Shown: positions 28,969 to 38,371, counted from the stretch's first letter. The stretch is 64,000 nucleotides of DNA from a bacterium UBA2219 (GCA_002327765.1 DCUH01000133.1:54834-118833); one strand, 5' to 3'. Translations and numbers: made by a program. Notes: generated by a model not told the origin, from the letters alone.

Positions 28969-29189
28969 TGCCGTCTCCTTTCATCAGCGTCGTCATCAAC
29001 TCGTATAACTACGCCGAATTCGTCGCGCAGGCAGTCCAAAGCGTCCTTGCCCAGCGGTTCCCGCCGTCCGACCGGGAGATCTTGATGATTGATGACGGTT
29101 CTTCGGACGGCACAGGGAAGGTGATGGCGGCATATGCGGGCAGCGTACGGTACATACGGAAGGAAAACGGGGGCCAGGCTCTGCATTGA
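28968..29189 (+). pseudogene. family 2 glycosyltransferase, N-terminal fragment (frameshifted)
   Basis: First 73 residues of a GT-A family 2 glycosyltransferase: FISVVINSYNYAEFVAQAV, then MIDDGSSDGTGKV with the donor-binding acidic residues, ending at ENGGQALH and a stop. The next frame continues the same protein without loss (ALNLGSAMARWEIVCLLDADNW). Adding one base near 29180 would restore ...GGQASALNLGSAMAR..., the classical continuation. The break is therefore a one-base deletion or an assembly error. The gene overlaps the flippase stop by one base. Confidence 0.8.
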
Positions 29190-29911
29190 ACCTGGGCTCG
29201 GCAATGGCTCGCTGGGAGATCGTCTGCCTGCTGGATGCGGACAACTGGTTCTACACCGACAAGCTTGCGGCCGTGGCCGAAAAATTCCGCCGCGAGCCGG
29301 AAACCGGGGTCGTCTACAACCGGTTCGATATCATCGACAAGGACGGGTTGATCCGGCATGCCGCCGTTCCCCGTCGGCTCATCGAGGGCGATTTGTCGGC
29401 GCTCGTTCGAATCTGGCGTGCGCCGGGTTCACCTACTTCCGGGATATCGGTCCGCCGCGAGATCTTGAAGAGGATTCCGGTCCCCGAATCATCGTTCCGA
29501 ATCTGCGCGGACTCCTTCTTCCCGGTTATCCTCCCCCTCGTCGCAAACGTCGGCGTCCTCAATGAAACGTTGCACGCATACCGGGTCCACGACCGAAACG
29601 GCTACCTTGGTAAAGCGGAAGAGCAGCGATTGGAAATCCACAGGGTTCAATGGAATGTCTTGCAAAGATACGCGACAGATCTCGGCTACCCGTTGTTCGA
29701 CGCGTTCAGGACAATCGAAAGGGCGCGAGGATTTCAGGAACGAAAGGAGAATTTCTTTCGGGGAGCGAGGTTCCTCAAGGCGATGGAAGGGTCCCGCGGG
29801 CTTCGGGCATGGACTTTCGCGAAGCTCGTGCTTGCCACCATCTTCCCGCCGGATGGTGTTTCCTTCCTTCGTCGTTTCCGCCAGCGGATGAGTAGGGAAT
29901 CAGGATTTTGA
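29186..29911 (+). pseudogene. family 2 glycosyltransferase, C-terminal part (frameshifted)
   Basis: Remaining 241 residues of the glycosyltransferase whose start lies at 28968. It holds the DADNWF (DXD-like) metal/sugar-nucleotide motif near its beginning and the acceptor-side half. An ATG at 29186 exists, but initiation there would lack the first two nucleotide-binding strands, so it is unlikely to be active alone. Reconstructed as one gene (28968-29911) the protein is about 314 residues, normal for the family. Confidence 0.8.
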
Positions 29912-29929
29912 ACGGATATCGATAAGGCA

Positions 29930-31225
29930 ATGACCAATATCCGACCGGTAGCCATCGCGGGGCGGCAGAGGGTCCACGGACTGGCGCTTCCCTGCTTGTA
30001 CCAGCTGGAAATTCTGGATATCGCCGCCTTCCTCGTGCCCGTCACGCGGTTCATCGAAATCAGCCTGGTCGGGAGGCTCTTCCTGACGGATGTGCTGCTG
30101 GCGTGCATCCTCCTCCTGCTGTTGCCGGCCCGAGGGAAACGGCTTCGCGAGCGTCTTCCGTTGACGTTCCTTCTGCTGGCGCTTCTCTGGTTATCTGGGC
30201 AGCTGGCGGCGGACATTGTCCGGCAGGCGGAATTTCGGGATTATGCAAGGGGATGGTCGAAGATCCTGTTCACCATGATCAATTTCAGCGCGCTTTATCT
30301 GATGCTGGTCGGGAACAGGCGCCGCCTGATTCTGTACGCCGGCGGCTTGGCGGCAGGAGGGCTGGCGACGTATCTCTTCAACCCGAGCGTCTTCGCCGAA
30401 GGCCTGCCGTGGAAATTCGGATACGGGGAGTCCGTCACCTGGCTGATGGCGCTGTTAGCGACATTGCTTGCCGTCAACGGAAAAACCGGCCTGTATGCCG
30501 CGTGCACGGTCCTGGCGTCTTCTGCGGTCCTGAACCTGTCGATGGGCTTCCGAAGCCTTGGCGGAATCTGCTTCTTGTCATCCTGTTACCTGTTCCTCCT
30601 GGCTCGCTGGGGGGATGGGCTTGCAAAAGGGGGCGGTCTGCGAAGAATCCTGGTCGTCGGGGGGGCGCTGGCAATTTCCGGAGCGCTCGTTTATGCGGCA
30701 TACGGACACGCGGCCCGCTCCGGATGGCTCGGCGAAAACGAACTGGGGAAATTCGAGTCTCAGCTCTTGGGGAAGTACGGATTACTGCTCGGGGGTCGCG
30801 GCGAGGTGCTTGCGGCCGGCCGGGCCATCTACGATTCGCCGCTGCTAGGTCATGGATCGTGGGCGAAGAATTACGATTATTCGTATTTTTATTATGAGCT
30901 GATGCGGCGGTCGGGCTATGTCGTGGAGGGGGAGGTCGAGGATGGACTGATCCCCTCTCATTCCCACCTGCTGGGGGCGTGGGTCGAGGCTGGATTGGCG
31001 GGAGCCTTGTTCTGGATTTGGGTCCTGAGTCTTCCTGCTCGCGTAATGTTCGGTGTGTACGGAAAGGTGTTCCGATTGGCGCCGTTGGCGGTGCTCTTTG
31101 CCTTATTGTTGATCTGGGATGTGCTCTTTTCCCCGTATGGGGCGGCGCAGCGCTTTGTGACGCCATACTATGTCGTTTTCATGATGAGTTGCTTGTGTGT
31201 GAAGCATCCGGGAGGGGTGGATTGA
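29930..31225 (+). CDS. O-antigen polymerase/ligase-like membrane protein (Wzy/WaaL type), set A
   Basis: Polytopic membrane protein of 431 residues with about eleven hydrophobic segments and the long periplasmic loop of O-antigen ligase/polymerase proteins. Conserved features are MGFRSLGG near residue 205 and HSHLLGAWVEAGLAGALFW near residue 345, the usual region around the catalytic His/Glu loop. Whether it polymerises repeat units (Wzy) or ligates them to a lipid acceptor (WaaL) cannot be decided. Neighbouring Wzx and Wzz genes favour Wzy. Confidence 0.75.
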   Translation: MTNIRPVAIAGRQRVHGLALPCLYQLEILDIAAFLVPVTRFIEISLVGRLFLTDVLLACILLLLLPARGKRLRERLPLTFLLLALLWLSGQLAADIVRQAEFRDYARGWSKILFTMINFSALYLMLVGNRRRLILYAGGLAAGGLATYLFNPSVFAEGLPWKFGYGESVTWLMALLATLLAVNGKTGLYAACTVLASSAVLNLSMGFRSLGGICFLSSCYLFLLARWGDGLAKGGGLRRILVVGGALAISGALVYAAYGHAARSGWLGENELGKFESQLLGKYGLLLGGRGEVLAAGRAIYDSPLLGHGSWAKNYDYSYFYYELMRRSGYVVEGEVEDGLIPSHSHLLGAWVEAGLAGALFWIWVLSLPARVMFGVYGKVFRLAPLAVLFALLLIWDVLFSPYGAAQRFVTPYYVVFMMSCLCVKHPGGVD

Positions 31226-32004
31226 AATTTTCAATAGTCACGTTGTCATTCAATCAGGGGAAATTTCTGGAAGAAGCGATCCTTTCCGTCATTCGACAGG
31301 ATTATCCTGATATTGAATATATAATTGTGGACCCTGGATCCACGGATGGAAGCAGAGAAATAATAGAAAAATACAGAAGGAGTATTGCAAAGATCATATT
31401 CGAGGAGGACAACGGGCCTGCAGACGGCTTAAACAAAGGATTCCGGGCTGCGAAAGGAGATATTCTCGGATATATCAATGCCGATGATTATTACGAGCCC
31501 GCCGCTTTCACGCATGTTGCCGAAATATTTAAAAACAAACAGGATGTTGCTGTCGTTAATGGGGCGATCAGGATCGTTGACGGCCGTGGGCGGGCGAAAT
31601 GGCGTAGGCGGATGTCCGACGCATTCGACCTGGAAAATTTCGCGGAAGGAATGTGCTGGGTCGGCCAACAAGCCACATTTTTCCGGAAGACCGTTTTTGG
31701 CAACCCGGTAACGTTCAACTCGGGAAACAGGACCTGCTGGGATGCGGAATTTCTTGTGGACCTGGCATTAAATGGTTGCTTGTTTCACCGGCATCCAAAA
31801 GTATTGGGAAATTTCCGGGTCCATGAAGGATCGATCACCGGGTCGGGGCGTTTAGAGTCGCTCTATCGACAGGATATCGATCGAATCCGGAAAATCATTA
31901 GCAGGAGTATAACTAGACGGCGCCCCGGATACGTCAATGCCCTGTTGCGCGTGATGTACAAGTTCGACATCCGGCGCCAATTCATGAACTACACCGTCAG
32001 ATGA
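31222..32004 (+). CDS. family 2 glycosyltransferase
   Basis: GT-A glycosyltransferase of 260 residues adding a sugar to the lipid-linked repeat unit. I chose TTG 31222 (MKFSIVTLSFNQGKFLEEAI), which overlaps the previous stop by 4 nt. A longer reading frame from 30979 runs antiparallel in phase through the polymerase gene and is not credible. The donor site is seen as DPGSTDGSREII and the DXD-like INADDYY. The DNA is more AT-rich than the flanking genes, which suggests a different origin. Confidence 0.87.
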   Translation: MKFSIVTLSFNQGKFLEEAILSVIRQDYPDIEYIIVDPGSTDGSREIIEKYRRSIAKIIFEEDNGPADGLNKGFRAAKGDILGYINADDYYEPAAFTHVAEIFKNKQDVAVVNGAIRIVDGRGRAKWRRRMSDAFDLENFAEGMCWVGQQATFFRKTVFGNPVTFNSGNRTCWDAEFLVDLALNGCLFHRHPKVLGNFRVHEGSITGSGRLESLYRQDIDRIRKIISRSITRRRPGYVNALLRVMYKFDIRRQFMNYTVR

Positions 32005-32666
32005 AGGAAAGGTCCATGAGGATTACCGTCCTATGGGCCAGCCTGGCCAGTTATTCCTGCGCGTTCTTCCGGGAGATTGCGAATCTTGGATGTCCTTTGC
32101 AGATTGTGTATCAGCCCGTGGATGAGGAGGCTCCGTACCAGGGATTCGACCTTTCTTTCTGCACGGCGGCAATGGAAGATTTCAAGGACACAAAAGCCCG
32201 GTTGGATTCAATGGTTTCGGATTTCCGTCCCGATTGCATACTGATGTCGACCTGGTGTTACCCCCATTTCAGGAAATTGGCGAGAGCTGTTCGCAAAAAA
32301 GGTGTTTACGTGGTATCCGCAATGGACAACCAATGGCATGGGAGCTTACGGCAGCATATCGGAGTCTTGTCGTCACGGTTTTTTTTGAAACCCTGCATCG
32401 ATACGTTTTTCTTGCCAGGAGACCGCCAGGCCTATTTTGCCCGGAAACTCGGGTATGGGAAGGTGATTTACGGATTCGGCGCCACAGACGTACGCCAATA
32501 TTCCAGTGCGATACCGATCACGAGGCGTCCGGGAAATTTTCTTTTTTTCGGAAGGCTCCTTCCGATAAAGGGGGTCAGAGAACTCATCGACGCCTATGCG
32601 ATATATCGAAAAGCGGTAAAGGAGCCATGGGGCTTGAAGGTGGTGGGGAAGGGGCCCATGGACTGA
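32001..32666 (+). pseudogene. family 4 glycosyltransferase, N-terminal part (in-frame stop)
   Basis: GT-B retaining glycosyltransferase (WecA-independent GT4 type) interrupted after 221 residues. Start ATG 32001 overlaps the previous stop; ATG 32016 (MRITVLWASLAS) is the better biological start. The acceptor domain and the linker (FLFFGRLLPIKGVRELIDAY, KVVGKGPMD) are normal. The frame then meets TGA (32664-32666), four codons later TAG (32676-32678), and continues in the same phase with VEGVDALGFVQ. So the coding sequence is intact apart from two stops. Confidence 0.8.
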
Positions 32667-32678
32667 CTGTTACGATAG

Positions 32679-33071
32679 GTGGAGGGGGTGGATGCTCTCG
32701 GATTCGTCCAGTCGGCGGAAATCCCTTCGGTTATGAACGAGGCCCAGTGCCTTGTCCTGCCGAGTCGATTGGAGAATTGGGGCGTGGTGATCCAAGAGGC
32801 GGGGGTAGCAGGTTTGCCTGTGATTACGACGGATGCCTGCGGCGCGGTGTCGACGTTCGTTCGGGACGGGATAAACGGATATATCGACCCCGTTGACAGG
32901 GACTATTTGGCGCAGGCCATGGTACGGATGACGGAATTGAGCCGACCGAAACTGGAGGAAATGTCCGCGGCTGGTTGCCGGCTGGCCCGGATTTCAGATG
33001 TACGGATGGTAGCCGAATATTTTTTGGACACCGTCCGGATCATGATCAGATCGAAGCGGCATCATCGATGA
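32679..33071 (+). pseudogene. family 4 glycosyltransferase, C-terminal part
   Basis: 130 residues in the same reading frame as the preceding fragment. They carry the nucleotide-sugar-binding half of a GT4 enzyme: EAQCLVLPSRLENWGVVIQE with the E-x7-E-like motif and AGLPVITTDACGAVSTFV. A GTG at 32679 is present, but the fragment alone lacks the acceptor domain. It overlaps the next start by ATGA. Confidence 0.8.
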
Positions 33072-34213
33072 ACATAGCATATTTGACAACTTCTGATCCG
33101 TTAGACATTTCTGGCTGGTCTGGGCTGAACACATATATCTTGAGGACGCTTCAGGGAAGCGGTTTCCGAGTTGCGCCTATAGGGAATCTCAAGAAAAAGA
33201 TAAACCCGCAGAATGTTCTGAAAGCATTCTGGTACAGGAAGATAGCGTCCAGTTCATATATCTTGGAACAGGATCCTGCCGTATTGAAATATTATGCCAG
33301 CCAAATCGAGAGTCGGCTTTCATCAATTCAATATGATTTGATTTTCAGTCCCAGCACGATTCCCATTGCCTATCTGGATACAAAAAAGCCGATAGTATTT
33401 TGGACGGATGCGACTTTTGCTGGGATGATTAATTATTATCCTTATCCATTTTCAGGTTTGTGTGCTGAAAGCATAAAGAATGGAAATGATATGGAACAGA
33501 GGGCTCTATCTAAATGTCGTATTGCTATATACAGCTCAGACTGGGCCGCAGACACCGCAATAAAATGCTATGATGTGGATCCTATAAAAGTTAAGGTTGT
33601 CCCATTTGGCGCAAATGTTGAGTGCAATAGAAGCATTGATGATATTGAGGATATGCTGAGGAAAAAGAATTTAGATATTTGTAAATTGCTATTCGTAGGG
33701 GTGGATTGGGGAAGGAAAGGAGGGGTTTTTGCGTTGGAGGTGGCTGAATTATTGAATTGCCGAGGCATTCCAACAGAATTGCACGTGATTGGTTGCGATC
33801 CTAAAATTAAGATTCCTAAGTTTGTAAAGAAGCATGGGTTTATTTCCAAAAGGACTAAATCAGGAGAAATATGTTTTGATCAGTTGATGGCCGAATCGCA
33901 TTTTTTGATTTTGCCTGCACGAGCGGAGTGTTGTGCAGTTGTCCTTGCCGAGGCAAATTCTTTTGGGCTTCCCACTCTGGCTTCGAGAACAGGAGGAATA
34001 CCTACGGTAATCCGGAACGGGAAAAACGGCCAGACATTCGATATGAGCGAAGGCCCCGAGGCATATTGTAAATATATCGAAAGCGTTTTTTCATCGAAAC
34101 AGTTTTATCGTGAATTGGCGCTCGCTTCGTTCCACGAATATTCCGAAAGATTGAACTGGTCCTCCGCAGGGCGAAAAGTTCATGATCTGATAAAAGAACA
34201 CTGCCGCGGATAA
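33068..34213 (+). CDS. family 4 glycosyltransferase (AT-rich)
   Basis: GT-B glycosyltransferase of 381 residues. ATG 33068 (MNIAYLTTSDPLDISGWSG) overlaps the previous stop by ATGA. The C-terminal domain has LFVGVDWGRKGGVFALEVAE and the donor-binding segment ILPARAECCAVVLAEANSFG, a GT4 E-x7-E motif. Base composition is clearly more AT-rich than the surrounding polysaccharide genes and codon use differs (many AAA, ATA, TTG), pointing to acquisition by transfer. The sugar it transfers is unknown. Confidence 0.86.
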   Translation: MNIAYLTTSDPLDISGWSGLNTYILRTLQGSGFRVAPIGNLKKKINPQNVLKAFWYRKIASSSYILEQDPAVLKYYASQIESRLSSIQYDLIFSPSTIPIAYLDTKKPIVFWTDATFAGMINYYPYPFSGLCAESIKNGNDMEQRALSKCRIAIYSSDWAADTAIKCYDVDPIKVKVVPFGANVECNRSIDDIEDMLRKKNLDICKLLFVGVDWGRKGGVFALEVAELLNCRGIPTELHVIGCDPKIKIPKFVKKHGFISKRTKSGEICFDQLMAESHFLILPARAECCAVVLAEANSFGLPTLASRTGGIPTVIRNGKNGQTFDMSEGPEAYCKYIESVFSSKQFYRELALASFHEYSERLNWSSAGRKVHDLIKEHCRG

Positions 34214-34226
34214 AGGTTTTCGCAAT

Positions 34227-35132
34227 ATGCCATTAGATATACCTGGTTCCGAATGTCCCATCTGCAGAAGTGGAACGATTAAGGCCAGTCTCCATTTCCC
34301 GTATTGTTATTGGCGGTGTGTGTCGTGTGGATCGTCTCATCTGCATCCTCAACCGACCAATGAGGAACTGGAACGGTACTATGAGGTTTTTCATTTGCCT
34401 TCGGAAGCCGGCGGCATCTATGCCGATTTCGAAGACAGGGTTCAATCTGATTTTTCTGTAAAAGCGGGAATCGTATCCCGCTTGTTGAAAAACAATGGCG
34501 GGCAAGACTTAGGCAATAAGCGTGTATTGGATGTGGGTTGTGGGAAAGGTTTTTTCGTCCGGGAACTCCTGAAATCAGGAATTTCCGTTGAAGGGATCGA
34601 CCTGTCTTCGAGCGCAATTTCAGAAGGGAAAGAGGTACATGGAATCAGAGGATTGCGTATTGGGCGGATAGAATATCAGGAGGATTGGTCAGAGCGATTC
34701 GATGCCGTAACGGCTTGGGCGACGTTGGAGCATCTTCCATCTCCCCAAGATTTTCTGAATTCGGTCAGGAGGGTTCTGAAGCCTGATGGTTTACTTGTTT
34801 TCGATACGGGGTTGGCCGGAGACTATCTGGATCGGCATGCTCCGGGATTGATCCAGTGGTACGACCCCCCGCAGCACCTGTTCGTCTTCAGTCTCGCGGG
34901 GCTCGAATTGCTGCTGAAACAATCCGGTTTTTCGATTATTTCCTGCGACAAAAATTTCGAAAGGACATCAGGCCGCCGCCTGTTGAAATACGTCAGGAAC
35001 AAAATTCTTGTTACCGTGACCGCCGGCATCTTCCGTGCCGCCTTAGGAAAAAGGCAGTATCAAAGGATGCGGATGGAAAGCAAAATGCCTTACGGTTCAT
35101 TGGTCATGATAGCGGCACGGCGCGTTTCTTAG
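34227..35132 (+). CDS. zinc-ribbon SAM-dependent methyltransferase (1 of 3)
   Basis: Class I methyltransferase of 301 residues with an N-terminal zinc-ribbon-like CPIC...CVSCGS segment (about residues 10-32). It is followed by a linker HLHPQPTNEELERYYE and the SAM motif VLDVGCGKGFF (about residues 98-108). Later motifs FDAVTAWATLEHLPSP and LKPDGLLVFDTG are standard. Proteins of this build occur in polysaccharide loci and are thought to methylate sugars or glycan intermediates. Two further copies of the architecture occur at 36518 and 38361. Confidence 0.84.
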   Translation: MPLDIPGSECPICRSGTIKASLHFPYCYWRCVSCGSSHLHPQPTNEELERYYEVFHLPSEAGGIYADFEDRVQSDFSVKAGIVSRLLKNNGGQDLGNKRVLDVGCGKGFFVRELLKSGISVEGIDLSSSAISEGKEVHGIRGLRIGRIEYQEDWSERFDAVTAWATLEHLPSPQDFLNSVRRVLKPDGLLVFDTGLAGDYLDRHAPGLIQWYDPPQHLFVFSLAGLELLLKQSGFSIISCDKNFERTSGRRLLKYVRNKILVTVTAGIFRAALGKRQYQRMRMESKMPYGSLVMIAARRVS

Positions 35133-35134
35133 AC

Positions 35135-36307
35135 TTGAAGATCCTGCATGTCATTGCAAGTATCGCGTTGAGATATGGCGGCCCATCCAAGGCCTGCTTG
35201 GAAATGGCGCGCGCCCAGGTGGAACTTGGCAATGACGTCAGTATTTACACGACAAATCAGGATGGGGCCGGCACCTTGGACGTGCCCACCTACCGCCCGG
35301 TTCTTCGGGAGGGAGTGGATATTAGATATTTCCCGATCCAGCACCCGAAAAGATGGGGAGCCTCCTTTCCGATGGCGATGGCTCTGAAGAAGAAAATTCC
35401 GGGCATCGATATCGTTCACATTCATACCCCTTATATGTTTCATACATTCATAACAGCATCGCTATGCGATCGTTTTTCAATACCATATGTTTTAACTCCC
35501 CATGGCACGCTGGACCCCTATATCTACAACAGGCACAGACTGCGCAAGCGAATCGCCGAATTACTTTTCCAGGACCGGATCACCCGGCGCGCATCCGCGA
35601 TCCATTTCATCACGGAGGAAGAAAAGGCGCTGGCGGAGCCTTACATCCATGGCGCTCCAGGGTATGTGGTTCCGATCGGGTTGAGCGTCGAGGAATACTG
35701 CGGCCGGCCATCCAAAGGAATTCTTTTTACCCGGTTCCCGGAATTAAAAGGGAAGAAGATCATCCTTTTCCTGGGGAGGATCAATTTCATAAAAGGGCTG
35801 AACATCGTGGCGCGCGCGTTTGCCGCCGTCGCAAGGAAACGCGAGGATGTCCACCTTCTCATAGCCGGGCCTGACGACGATGGATACGGGGAAAAGGTCA
35901 CCGGATGGCTGAAGGAGGAAGGTGTATTCGAAATGTCCACCTTCACCGGCATGCTTCTCGGGGAGGAAAAGCTGGAGGCGTTCTACGGGTCCTCGGTTTT
36001 TGTCCTTCCGTCCTATTCCGAAAACTTCGGAATAGCGGTCCTGGAAGCCATGGCGTGCGGGCTGCCCGTGATCGTTTCGGACAAGGTGAACCTGTGGCCT
36101 GAGATCATCGAGGCGAAAGCGGGCGAGGTCGCACCCTGCAATGCGGAAGCGTTTTCCCGGAAGATTCTGGCGGTCTTAGAAGATGATGATGCCGCCCGGA
36201 AAATGGGGATGAACGGCGCGGCGCTCGTGCGCGAAAGATATTCCTGGCCGGAAGTCGCCGCACGGATGATCGAGATGTATGCCTCGCTGGTCCCTCCAGA
36301 TCCTTGA
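35135..36307 (+). CDS. family 4 glycosyltransferase
   Basis: GT-B glycosyltransferase of 390 residues. TTG 35135 (MKILHVIASIALRYGGPSKA) begins at the first strand of the fold and sits 2 nt past the preceding stop. The acceptor domain has the GGPSKACLEMA loop, the centre has IILFLGRINFIKGLNI, and the donor site has SYSENFGIAVLEAMACGLPVI with the E-x7-E motif. It is WcaL/mannosyltransferase-like, but the sugar is not certain. After it comes a 210-nt gap (36308-36517) with no supported gene. Confidence 0.87.
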   Translation: MKILHVIASIALRYGGPSKACLEMARAQVELGNDVSIYTTNQDGAGTLDVPTYRPVLREGVDIRYFPIQHPKRWGASFPMAMALKKKIPGIDIVHIHTPYMFHTFITASLCDRFSIPYVLTPHGTLDPYIYNRHRLRKRIAELLFQDRITRRASAIHFITEEEKALAEPYIHGAPGYVVPIGLSVEEYCGRPSKGILFTRFPELKGKKIILFLGRINFIKGLNIVARAFAAVARKREDVHLLIAGPDDDGYGEKVTGWLKEEGVFEMSTFTGMLLGEEKLEAFYGSSVFVLPSYSENFGIAVLEAMACGLPVIVSDKVNLWPEIIEAKAGEVAPCNAEAFSRKILAVLEDDDAARKMGMNGAALVRERYSWPEVAARMIEMYASLVPPDP

Positions 36308-36517
36308 CATGGAGCCGCTCGGGATCGATTTTCCGGAAATGCCCGGCGCCATCGGGGAGTTTCCTCCGTGCCCGGTCGGCGTGTCGTTCATGACCAGCCA
36401 GTATTCCTATGCGATGCAAAGCTTCGCCACCGTGCGCCTGCTTACTGGGTGCGACGACCGCAGCCAGCGGATTCAAGAAATATGTTTCTTTGCCACGTAG
36501 AATAAATATAGCGAAAT

Positions 36518-37414
36518 ATGAACATGAATGAATATAATGATATGTCTAACATAAACTGTTGTATTTGTGGTTCAAAAGTTAGTTTATGGAACAAATTATC
36601 TTCGGGGGTCAATGTTTATTTTTTAATGTTGTGTAAAAGCTGTAGATTTGCTTTTGCATATCCAAGGCCGGAAGCATCTAGTTTATATGATTTATATTCA
36701 AAATCGAGTCAAGGTGTTTCTTGTTTAATTAAATATGATGACGTGATAGATGAAGAAAAAAGAAATCCGAATTCCGTAATAGATGCTGAAAGAATGATTA
36801 GTAAAATAATAGATATGCTTTCGAAAAATAACATTTCGAGTAGAAAATTTTTAGAAGTCGGCAGTGGATACGGTTTTTTTTCGAAAAAAGCCATGGAAAA
36901 AGGGTTCGATGTGACAGCTATTGAACTTGCGGAAACAGAGCGGGCAATCACAAAGAAGATGACTGGTTTGGATCCTGTTGCTGTTTCTTTTGAGGATTTT
37001 TCGGGAAGTTCCAAATTGTTCTCGTCAATTCTTATGAGCCAGGTGCTTGAGCATGCATTGGATGTGGATAAGTGGATCGGCAAGGCGTCATCGTTGCTTG
37101 TCCCGGGTGGGGTACTCGCTATCGCATTGCCGAATTTTGATAGTATTGTCCGGATTTTTCTTGGAACCAGAGACCCGTATATCTGTCCACCGATTCATTT
37201 GAACTATTTTACGAAAGAAAGTTTATCAAGGCTTCTGGCCAAGCATGGATTTGGAAACATATATTGCAATTTCGTCTATAGGATTAGCAAAGATGCCATT
37301 AACAGGCGTCTCTCTCCGTTGATAGGCCCTTTTATTCCAATAAAGAGTGTATTGAGGTTGGCCTACAATTTTGGAGTTGGTATGTTTATAAACATGTACG
37401 CAGTAAAAATATAA
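36518..37414 (+). CDS. zinc-ribbon SAM-dependent methyltransferase (2 of 3, AT-rich)
   Basis: Methyltransferase of 298 residues with N-terminal CCICG...CKSCRF ribbon and AYPRPEASSLYDLY linker, the SAM motif FLEVGSGYGFF (about residues 109-119) and later motifs MSQVLEHALDVDKWI and LVPGGVLAIALPN. The gene is very AT-rich: the 60 nt at 36721-36780 contain only 16 G or C. This contrasts with neighbours above 60% GC and implies recent transfer. It is bordered by gene-free stretches of 210 nt upstream and 66 nt downstream. Confidence 0.84.
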   Translation: MNMNEYNDMSNINCCICGSKVSLWNKLSSGVNVYFLMLCKSCRFAFAYPRPEASSLYDLYSKSSQGVSCLIKYDDVIDEEKRNPNSVIDAERMISKIIDMLSKNNISSRKFLEVGSGYGFFSKKAMEKGFDVTAIELAETERAITKKMTGLDPVAVSFEDFSGSSKLFSSILMSQVLEHALDVDKWIGKASSLLVPGGVLAIALPNFDSIVRIFLGTRDPYICPPIHLNYFTKESLSRLLAKHGFGNIYCNFVYRISKDAINRRLSPLIGPFIPIKSVLRLAYNFGVGMFINMYAVKI

Positions 37415-37452
37415 ACGAGTTGTTTCCAAATACGACTATTTTTATTATCTGA

Positions 37453-37464
37453 AACGGTAGCATG
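37453..37464 (+). promoter_or_regulatory. weak ops-like sequence before the next glycosyltransferase
   Basis: AACGGTAGCATG matches the ops core GGCGGTAGCnTG except for the first two bases. It lies in the 66-nt gap between the AT-rich methyltransferase and the gene at 37481. It could mark the border of an inserted cassette or a secondary pause site, or be chance. Confidence 0.25.
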
Positions 37465-37480
37465 TCCGATGATGCGTTAA

Positions 37481-38371
37481 ATGACTGAGTTGCCTGAAAA
37501 GATCCCCGTCTCCGTCCTCGTCCCGACCCGGAACGAGGAATCGAACTTGGAAGCGTGCCTGTCCTGCCTGAAGCCGTTCGGCGAGGTGATCGTATACGAT
37601 TCCTTGAGCACCGACCGCACGGTCGAGATCGCCGAAAAACACGGCGCGACGGTGGTCAGGAGGGAATTCGACAATTTCGCCGCGCACAAGAACTGGGCGC
37701 TGGAGAACATCCCGTTCCGCCACGAGTGGATCCTGATGGTCGACGCCGACGAGCGGGTCGGAAGCGGGCTGGCAGAGGAGATCGAGCGGGTCGTGTCGCG
37801 GAACGATCCGGCCTTCGACGGCTATTTCGTGGCGCTGAAGTACATGTTCGCGGGGAAGTGGATGCGTCATGGAGGATGGTATCCCGGCTGGCAGCTGCGC
37901 CTGTTCCGCCAGGGACGGGTTCGGTACGAATCGCGGCTGGTGCACGCGCACGCGATGCTCGAAGGGAACTCCGGCCGCCTGGGGAACGATCTGCTGCACG
38001 AGGATTACAAGGGGATCGAGCGGTATTTCGACCGGCATAACGCCTATTCGAGCATGGAGGCGGTCGAGGTTTACCGTGCTTTGGCATCGCAGGCGGCTCC
38101 TTCCGGGCAGATCGAGCCCTCGCTCTTCTCTACGGGGCCCAAACGCCGGCGGTACCTGAAATCGCTGGCGTACCGGTACCTGCCGTTCCGCCCGCTCTTC
38201 AAGTTCCTGTGGCTGTACGTGTTCCGGGGCGGGTTCCTCGACGGCCGGATCGGCTTCCGGTTCTGCCTGCTTCACACGTTCTACGAGTACCAGGTCAGTC
38301 TGAAGATCGAGGAGCTGCGCGATCCCGGTTCGCCGCTGCGAAGGAAGTACCGGGAGTACCTTGACGGCTGA
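37481..38371 (+). CDS. family 2 glycosyltransferase, WaaE/KdtX-like
   Basis: GT-A glycosyltransferase of 296 residues similar in layout to LPS core beta-1,4-glucosyltransferase WaaE/KdtX. It opens with VSVLVPTRNEESNLEACL, has EVIVYDSLSTDRTVEIAE and the metal motif MVDADERV (about residues 83-90). NWALENIPFRHEWIL and the Trp/His-rich MRHGGWYPGWQLRLF are typical of that subfamily. The ordinary GC content returns here after the AT-rich island. Its stop overlaps the start of the next methyltransferase by 11 nt. Confidence 0.87.
   Translation: MTELPEKIPVSVLVPTRNEESNLEACLSCLKPFGEVIVYDSLSTDRTVEIAEKHGATVVRREFDNFAAHKNWALENIPFRHEWILMVDADERVGSGLAEEIERVVSRNDPAFDGYFVALKYMFAGKWMRHGGWYPGWQLRLFRQGRVRYESRLVHAHAMLEGNSGRLGNDLLHEDYKGIERYFDRHNAYSSMEAVEVYRALASQAAPSGQIEPSLFSTGPKRRRYLKSLAYRYLPFRPLFKFLWLYVFRGGFLDGRIGFRFCLLHTFYEYQVSLKIEELRDPGSPLRRKYREYLDG

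Noticed and set aside
32664..32678. Selenocysteine or pyrrolysine at the TGA/TAG pair in the glycosyltransferase
   Set aside because: The position is a non-catalytic loop, two different stops occur together, and no SECIS-like hairpin or biosynthetic genes are seen.
36279..36500. 73-codon open frame in the gap after the glycosyltransferase
   Set aside because: It overlaps the 3' end of the glycosyltransferase gene, has no ribosome site and no recognisable fold; the gap is probably a junction left by insertion of the AT-rich gene.
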